Shown here: one piece after another, positions 58,823-64,000 of the stretch
How positions within the stretch are numbered: the first letter of the stretch is position 1
Layout of the letters: each line of letters opens with the position of its first letter
Assembly: GCF_900539295.1 (NCBI RefSeq)
Contig: NZ_UQBH01000002.1
Location: 76,706 to 140,705, forward strand
Source: an uncultured Megasphaera sp.
GTDB taxonomy: Bacteria; Bacillota; Negativicutes; Veillonellales; Megasphaeraceae
DNA: 64,000 nucleotides
Direction: 5' to 3'
Made by a program: the position numbers and the translations under genes
Notes under the pieces: generated by a model
Told to the model about the DNA's origin: nothing
Databases searched by the model: none
What the model saw: the letters and a program-made list of their open reading frames with translations, nothing else

Positions 58823-59989
58823 ATGAATATCTTAGATAATTTTATGATTCATTATTTACGTCGCTTCGATAAAGATTGTTTCACGGTACGACTTCACGAC
58901 AAGACTTACACCATTGGCGAAGGACAGCCCTTGTTCAATATTATCATCAACAAAGACATACCTAAGAAAGAGCTTTTGGCCTCGACGTCACTGGCTCTCG
59001 GTGAAGCCTATATGCGAAAGGACGTTGAAATCGAAGGCGATTTGTTTACGGCCCTGCGCTGCCTCCTTTCGCAGAACAGCCAGTTCTCCTTGGACAAATC
59101 CTTCTTTAAACGCCTGCTCTACCCGTCGGAATCGAAAGCTGCTCAGAAGCAGCAGGTCTCGTCTCACTACGACCTCGGCAACGACTTCTATGCCAAGTGG
59201 CTCGACCCGTCCATGAGCTATTCCTGCGCCTACTTTAAAAAGGACGACGATAGCCTGGAACAGGCCCAGCACAATAAAGTCCATTATATTTTGGAAAAAT
59301 TAGCCCTCGAAGAAGGGATGACCCTCCTCGATATCGGCTGCGGCTGGGGCTACCTCCTCATCGAAGCCGCTAAGAAGTACGGCATCAAAGGCTACGGCTG
59401 CACGCTGAGCAAGGAACAGTGGAAGAAAGGGCAGGAACGGATCGAAGCCCTGGGCCTTCAGGATAAGGTTCAGATCGACCTTATCGACTACCGCGACCTC
59501 GTTGCCGAAGGCCGTCAGTACGACCGCATCGTCAGCGTCGGCATGTTGGAACACGTCGGCCGGTCCAATTATCCGTTATACATGGAAACGGCCAGCCACC
59601 TCTTAAAAGACGGCGGCATGTTCCTGCTCCACTACATCAGCGGCCACGATGAAAGCATCGGCAACCCGTGGATGAGAAAATACATCTTCCCGGGCGGAAC
59701 CCTGCCGTCGCTGCGCGAAATCGTAAGCCTTGCTTATGACAACGACTTCCAGGTCATCGACGTCGAAAGCCTGCGCCGCCATTATTATAAGACCCTGATG
59801 TGCTGGTTCGACAACTTCCAGAAGGTCCGTGACGAAGTCATCGCTGCCCGGGGCGAAGAATTTGCCCGCATGTGGGATCTCTATCTCTGCGGCTGCGCCG
59901 TATCCTTCTACATCGGCAACATCGACCTCCATCAGATTTTGATGACCAAGGGCAGCAAGAACGACCTGCCTATGACCCGTTGGTACTAA
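58823..59989 (+). CDS. cfa: Cyclopropane-fatty-acyl-phospholipid synthase
   Basis: Cfa uses SAM to add a methylene bridge to unsaturated acyl chains in membrane phospholipids. The 388-residue protein has an N-terminal lipid-binding domain (about 1-110) and a SAM methyltransferase domain (LLDIGCGWGYLLIEA, about 171-185). HYDLGNDFYAKWLDPSMSYSCAYF, typical of the family, lies before it. It is the last gene of the cca-cfa run and a strong terminator follows. Confidence 0.93.
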   Translation: MNILDNFMIHYLRRFDKDCFTVRLHDKTYTIGEGQPLFNIIINKDIPKKELLASTSLALGEAYMRKDVEIEGDLFTALRCLLSQNSQFSLDKSFFKRLLYPSESKAAQKQQVSSHYDLGNDFYAKWLDPSMSYSCAYFKKDDDSLEQAQHNKVHYILEKLALEEGMTLLDIGCGWGYLLIEAAKKYGIKGYGCTLSKEQWKKGQERIEALGLQDKVQIDLIDYRDLVAEGRQYDRIVSVGMLEHVGRSNYPLYMETASHLLKDGGMFLLHYISGHDESIGNPWMRKYIFPGGTLPSLREIVSLAYDNDFQVIDVESLRRHYYKTLMCWFDNFQKVRDEVIAARGEEFARMWDLYLCGCAVSFYIGNIDLHQILMTKGSKNDLPMTRWY

Positions 59990-60040
59990 TGACGTTCAAC
60001 AGTACTTCTTTGTAAAGAGACAAAAAACATATATCTATTG

Positions 60041-60087
60041 AAAGAGGACTTTACATGGTAAATTTATCGTGTAAAGTCCTCTTTTTT
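60041..60087 (+). terminator. Intrinsic terminator after cfa
   Basis: AAAGAGGACTTTACA (60041-60055) pairs perfectly with TGTAAAGTCCTCTTT (60070-60084) around a 14-base loop, and T's continue. With the nifJ promoter region it fills the 324-base gap 59990-60313, which holds no gene. Confidence 0.9.
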
Positions 60088-60141
60088 GCATATATAAGCC
60101 ATTTATGATGAACTGCCAGAATGGACAATCAATCTGAACCA

Positions 60142-60170
60142 TTTACGTATTATTTACGTAAAACGTATAA
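60142..60170. repeat. TTTACGT repeats upstream of the nifJ promoter
   Basis: TTTACGTA occurs twice (60142-60149, 60153-60160), the second within the palindrome TTTACGTAAA, followed by AACGTATAA. The cluster is about 45 bases upstream of the -35. AAACGTT is also found as a tandem pair (60250-60263) just after the -10. They look like sites for one regulator that binds ACGT-centred sequence. Confidence 0.5.
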
Positions 60171-60210
60171 CTATGAGCAAGTCGATGATAAAATGGCATG
60201 AATACTATGC

Positions 60211-60239
60211 TTGACTTTTATAGCTGCAGCGACTATACT
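60211..60239 (+). promoter_or_regulatory. nifJ promoter
   Basis: TTGACT (60211-60216), 17-base spacer and TATACT (60234-60239) form a strong promoter. The leader of about 70 bases starts with the tandem AAACGTT repeat at 60250-60263, possible operator sites. Confidence 0.8.
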
Positions 60240-60313
60240 AAAAGCATAGAAACGTTAAACGTTATACGAGTCCGGATTAAATTTTTGTTCATTCAGAAAA
60301 GGAAGTGTACTTT

Positions 60314-63300
60314 ATGATTAAGCAAATTGTAAAAACTTTGGACGGTAACGAAGCTGCGTCTCACGTAGCGTATAACTTTACCGAAGTCGCAACTATTTAC
60401 CCGATTACCCCGTCGTCTCCGATGGCTGAACACGTTGACGTATGGGCAGCCAACGGCCGCAAGAACTTATTCGGCCAGACCGTTAAGTTGGTTGAAATGC
60501 AGTCCGAAGCCGGTGCTATCGGTGCCGCTCACGGCGCTTCCGAAACGGGCAGTCTCTGTACATCCTTTACGGCATCCCAGGGCCTCATGCTGATGATCCC
60601 GGTTATGCACCGCTTAGCCGGCGAATTGAAACCGATCGTCCTGCACATCGCGGCTCGTACGGTAGGGACGCACACCATGTCCATCTTCGGCGACCACTCT
60701 GACGTCATGGGCTGTCGCAATACCGGCTGGGCTATGCTCTGCAGCGCCAGCGTTCAGGAATGTGCTGACCTCGCCGCTGTTTCACACTTGGCAACGATCA
60801 AAGGCCGCGTACCTTTCATGCACTTCTTTGACGGTTTCCGGACTTCTCACGAAATTCAAAAGATCAAGATGCTGCCGGCTGAAGAATTAGGCAAGCTGAT
60901 TGACCGCAAAGCTCTCTATGACTTTAAACATACAGGCCTCAATCCGGAACATCCGGTCATGCGCAGTACCGTTACCAACCCGGACATGTTCTTCCAGTCC
61001 CGCGAAGCAAACAACCTTTGGTATCAGCGCCTGCCTTACATCGTTCAGGACTACATGGATCAGATCGGCGAATTGACGGGCCGTCCGTACCACCTCTTCG
61101 ACTACTACGGCGCTCCCGATGCTGAACACGTCGTCGTCGCCATGGGTTCCGTTGCCGGTGCCATTCAGGAAACGATCGATAAACTCAGCAAAGACGGCAA
61201 GAAAGTCGGCTTCCTCCAGGTACGCCTCTATCGTCCGTTCTCCCTCGAACACTTCATGAAAGCTATGCCGGACACGGTTCGCACGATTACCGTTATGGAC
61301 CGCACGAAAGAACCGGGCGCCTTGGGCGAACCGCTCTACGAAGATGTCTGCGCTGCTGTATCCCATATTAAACAGGACGTTACCGTTTTGGCCTGTCGCT
61401 ATGGCTTGTCGTCGAAAGACGTTCCGCCGGCATCAATCAACGCCGTCTTCAACAACATGGAATCCCTCCAGCCGAAGAACCACTTCACGCTGGGCATCAT
61501 TGACGACGTAACTCATCTGTCCATGCCGGATCTTCCCATTGCCGTTGACACGGAAGGCACGATCAGCTGCAAGTTCTGGGGCTTCGGTTCTGACGGTACT
61601 GTCGGCGCCAACAAGAACTCCATCAAGATCATTGGCGACAACACCGACATGTACGTCCAGGCTTATTTTGAATACGACACCAAGAAATCCGGCGGCGTTA
61701 CGAAATCTCACCTGCGTTTCGGCACCAACCCGATCCGGGCTACGTACTACGTAAAAGCGGCTGACTTCCTGGCTTGTCATAAACAGGCTTACATGGGCAC
61801 CTATGATATCGTCAGCGAAATCAAAGACGGCGGTATTTTCCTGCTCAACTGCGACTGGGATAAATCGGACGTTGCCAACCACCTGAGCAACAAGATTAAA
61901 CGCCAGTTAGCTTCTAAACACGTACGCTTCTACATCATCAATGCCACCAAGATCGCCGAAGAAATCGGCCTCGGCAGCAACCGCACCAATACGGTTCTCC
62001 AGGCAGCCTTCTTCAAACTGGCTAACATCATGCCCATCGATGATGCTGTTAAATACATGAAAGACGCTATCGCTAAGACTTACCTCGCAAAAGGCGAACA
62101 GGTCATCTCCATGAACCAGGCTGCTGTCGACCGCGGTATTTCTGACCTCGTCGAAGTCGAAGTTCCGGCAGAATGGAAAGACCTTCCGTCCGATCCGATC
62201 GTCGAAGATACGCGCAACATTCCTGACTTCATTAAAAACGTCGTTGAACCGTCGAACTTACAGATCGGCGACTCCATTCCTGTCAGCGAGTTCGTTCCTT
62301 ATGCCGACGGTTCCTATCCGCTTGGCACGACGCAGTATGAAAAACGCGGTGTCGCTTCCAAGGTTCCTGAATGGGATGTCGACAAGTGCGTTCAGTGTAA
62401 CCGCTGCGCCCTGGTCTGCCCGCACGCTGTCATCCGTCCGTACCTCTTGACGGCTGATGAAAAAGCAAACAGCCCGGAAAGCTTCAAGACCAAGAAAGCC
62501 ATCGGCAAAGGCCTCGAAGATTATGAATTCCGCATCCAGGTTTCGCCCCTCGACTGCTACAGCTGCAGTGCCTGCGCGAATGCCTGCCCGGCTAAGGCTC
62601 TGACCATGAAACCGCTCGAAACACAGCGCCATGAAAGTGAAAACTTTGAATATGCTCTTACCCTGTCTGTAAAAGATACGGGCCTCGATAAATTCTCCGT
62701 TAAAGGCAGCCAGTTCAACCAGCCGCTCCTCGAGTTCAATGGTGCCTGCGCCGGCTGTACCGAAACGTCTTACATGAAGCTTTTGACCCAGCTCTTCGGT
62801 TCGCGCATGATCGTTGCCAATGCGACCGGCTGTACTCAGGCTTGGGGCTCTGCAATGCCGAGCATTCCTTATACGACGAACCACGAAGGCTTCGGCCCGG
62901 CTTGGTCGAACTCGGTCTTTGAAGATAACGCCGAATTTGCTCTCGGCATGTCCCTCTCCATGGATCAGCAGCGTGAAGCCATCGCCATGAAATCGGAAGA
63001 ACTCCTCCCGCTGACGGAAGGCGCCCTCCACGATGCCATCAAAGCTTGGCTCGATTCCATCGGTGTCGCCAATGAAGGCGAAGTTACGGAAGGCATCAGC
63101 CGGACGTACCTCAAAGAATTGATGGCCGCTAAGCTGACTGGCAAAGCAGCTGACCTTCAGAAAGACATCTTGGCTCATAAAGAACACGTCATCAAGAAGA
63201 CGATTTGGATGTACGGCGGCGACGGCTGGGCTTATGACATCGGTTACGGCGGTTTGGACCACGTCATGGCTACCAATGCCAACGTCAACATCATGCTCGT

Positions 63301-63844
63301 CGACACGGAAGTTTACTCCAATACGGGCGGTCAGTCGTCCAAAGCAACTCCGATTGGTGCTGTCGCTCAGTTCGCGGCATCGGGCCGTAAGTTCAACAAG
63401 AAAGATTTGGGCCGTCTGCTCATGACCTATGGCCATATCTACATCGCTCAGGTCGCTCTCGGCGCTGACGCAAACCAGCTCATCAAAGCCGTCAAGGAAG
63501 CTGAAGCTTACAACGGTCCGTCCATCGTCATCGCTTACGCACCGTGCATCAACCACGGCATCAAAGGCGGCATGGGCAACGCTCAGAACGAAATGAAACG
63601 CGCCGTAGAAGCCGGTTACTGGCACCTCTACCGCTACAACCCGCTCCTCAAGGAAGAAGGAAAGAATCCGTTCATCCTCGATTCCAAGGAACCGACCCAG
63701 TCCTTCCGCGAATACCTCCTCGGCGAAACGAGATACGCAGCTCTTACGCGTACCTTCCCGGATATTGCTGAAGAACTCTTTGCTAAGGCCGAAGAATTTG
63801 CTGCTAAGAAATACGAAGCATATAAAGAATTGGCCGACAAATAA
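60314..63844 (+). CDS. nifJ: Pyruvate:ferredoxin (flavodoxin) oxidoreductase, single chain
   Basis: A 1176-residue enzyme that converts pyruvate and CoA to acetyl-CoA and CO2, reducing ferredoxin or flavodoxin; the key acetyl-CoA source of anaerobes. Domain order is standard: pyrimidine-binding domain (1-250), domain II (260-410), gamma-type domain (410-630). Two 4Fe-4S ferredoxin clusters (CVQCNRCALVCP from 692, CYSCSACANACP from 748) and the TPP domain (GDGWAYDIGYGG from about 969) complete it. AAAAGGAAG precedes the ATG at 60314; an in-frame GTG at 60305 overlaps that site. No partner gene is adjacent. Confidence 0.96.
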   Translation: MIKQIVKTLDGNEAASHVAYNFTEVATIYPITPSSPMAEHVDVWAANGRKNLFGQTVKLVEMQSEAGAIGAAHGASETGSLCTSFTASQGLMLMIPVMHRLAGELKPIVLHIAARTVGTHTMSIFGDHSDVMGCRNTGWAMLCSASVQECADLAAVSHLATIKGRVPFMHFFDGFRTSHEIQKIKMLPAEELGKLIDRKALYDFKHTGLNPEHPVMRSTVTNPDMFFQSREANNLWYQRLPYIVQDYMDQIGELTGRPYHLFDYYGAPDAEHVVVAMGSVAGAIQETIDKLSKDGKKVGFLQVRLYRPFSLEHFMKAMPDTVRTITVMDRTKEPGALGEPLYEDVCAAVSHIKQDVTVLACRYGLSSKDVPPASINAVFNNMESLQPKNHFTLGIIDDVTHLSMPDLPIAVDTEGTISCKFWGFGSDGTVGANKNSIKIIGDNTDMYVQAYFEYDTKKSGGVTKSHLRFGTNPIRATYYVKAADFLACHKQAYMGTYDIVSEIKDGGIFLLNCDWDKSDVANHLSNKIKRQLASKHVRFYIINATKIAEEIGLGSNRTNTVLQAAFFKLANIMPIDDAVKYMKDAIAKTYLAKGEQVISMNQAAVDRGISDLVEVEVPAEWKDLPSDPIVEDTRNIPDFIKNVVEPSNLQIGDSIPVSEFVPYADGSYPLGTTQYEKRGVASKVPEWDVDKCVQCNRCALVCPHAVIRPYLLTADEKANSPESFKTKKAIGKGLEDYEFRIQVSPLDCYSCSACANACPAKALTMKPLETQRHESENFEYALTLSVKDTGLDKFSVKGSQFNQPLLEFNGACAGCTETSYMKLLTQLFGSRMIVANATGCTQAWGSAMPSIPYTTNHEGFGPAWSNSVFEDNAEFALGMSLSMDQQREAIAMKSEELLPLTEGALHDAIKAWLDSIGVANEGEVTEGISRTYLKELMAAKLTGKAADLQKDILAHKEHVIKKTIWMYGGDGWAYDIGYGGLDHVMATNANVNIMLVDTEVYSNTGGQSSKATPIGAVAQFAASGRKFNKKDLGRLLMTYGHIYIAQVALGADANQLIKAVKEAEAYNGPSIVIAYAPCINHGIKGGMGNAQNEMKRAVEAGYWHLYRYNPLLKEEGKNPFILDSKEPTQSFREYLLGETRYAALTRTFPDIAEELFAKAEEFAAKKYEAYKELADK

Positions 63845-63904
63845 AGTTAGCACGCCTATAGATTTGCTCAGTCTATAGATTCACGCTCAAAAACCATATA
63901 CATA

Positions 63905-63951
63905 CCCCAAGGCGAAGGCTGTCGTTTCGGCAGCCTTCGCTTTGCATGGGG
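63905..63951 (+). terminator. Terminator-like hairpin after nifJ
   Basis: GCGAAGGCTGTCG (63912-63924) pairs with CGGCAGCCTTCGC (63928-63940), and CCCCA with TGGGG extends it outside a 2- and 6-base bulge. Only GTTTACC follows, so it could be a repeat element rather than a plain terminator. A smaller hairpin, CTATAGA/TCTATAG (63856-63878), lies before it. Beyond 63951 I see no gene to the window end. Confidence 0.6.
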
Positions 63952-64000
63952 TTTACCCTGTTGAGCAGGCCACGCCTGCGAAACGATAATCCACCCGCTA

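Noticed and set aside
62258..63853. Open frame of 531 codons on the minus strand opposite nifJ
   Set aside because: Same effect: shadow of a strongly codon-biased gene with certain identity.
1..64000. Mobile elements, prophage, CRISPR arrays, toxin-antitoxin or restriction systems
   Set aside because: I looked for transposase-like proteins, long direct or inverted repeats, evenly spaced repeats and defence-type domains and found none. The window reads as core chromosome.
1..64000. tRNA or rRNA genes
   Set aside because: No cloverleaf-like TTCGAATC-type T-arm with matching acceptor, and no rRNA-like segment, was noticed in the intergenic regions; the only tRNA-related RNA is the T-box.

Overview
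This 64 kb stretch looks like a chromosomal backbone segment of a diderm Firmicute (Negativicutes, Veillonellales; Megasphaera or a close relative is my best guess). Three things suggest this. A full lipid A/Kdo/LPS-transport cluster sits beside typically Firmicute features: a T-box valS leader, a FapR-controlled fatty-acid operon, Rex, and a CpG-rich genome with strong GTC/GAC codon preference. UDP-diacylglucosamine hydrolysis is done by LpxI rather than LpxH. Pyruvate is oxidised by a single-chain pyruvate:ferredoxin oxidoreductase, as in a strict anaerobe. I recognise no insertion sequence, prophage, CRISPR array, tRNA or rRNA, and found no clearly broken gene. The genus call is inference.

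Layout. 1-2.9 kb: argG-argH behind a promoter covered by an ArgR-type operator. 2.96-18.9 kb: the envelope cluster lpxC-fabZ-lpxA / lpxI-lpxB-msbA-waaA-lpxK-kdsB-kdsA-kdsD-kdsC-lpxL-lptC-lptA-lptB-lptF, mostly with overlapping or near-touching genes. It is interrupted once by a terminator and a new promoter before lpxI. 19-22 kb: a DUF3084 membrane coiled-coil protein, a YqgF-like RNase H-fold protein, a YitT-family membrane protein and a PC4/YdbC ssDNA-binding protein. 22-30.9 kb: fapR-plsX-fabH-fabD-fabG-acpP-fabK-like-fabF-rnc, then a radical SAM protein. FabZ, the dehydratase this pathway needs, is in the envelope cluster.

30.9-41.1 kb: single genes and short operons, each well insulated by terminators: a carboxyltransferase/decarboxylase alpha subunit without a biotin domain, ahpC, a MocR-type regulator, a PhzF-family protein, T-box-valS-folC, and an O-antigen-ligase-like protein. 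41.1-46.8 kb: rex with its own operator, a small alarmone synthetase followed by a two-component pair, DAHP synthase, a tandem ACT protein and an unknown membrane protein. 46.9-60 kb: dnaE, a CDF cation exporter, a HAD phosphatase, cobO with an M20 amidohydrolase, and the run cca-class B PBP-folD-cfa. 60-64 kb: the pyruvate:ferredoxin oxidoreductase with an unusual repeat-rich promoter region.

Functionally the window ties envelope assembly to lipid supply: acyl-ACP made by the fab operon feeds LpxA, LpxL, PlsX and Cfa. I did not find a convincing undescribed multi-gene system. The best leads are regulatory: the repeats upstream of nifJ and of the CDF exporter, the structured fabZ-lpxA gap, and the single LptF/G-type permease. 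All coordinates and start choices come from reading the sequence; no database search was possible.
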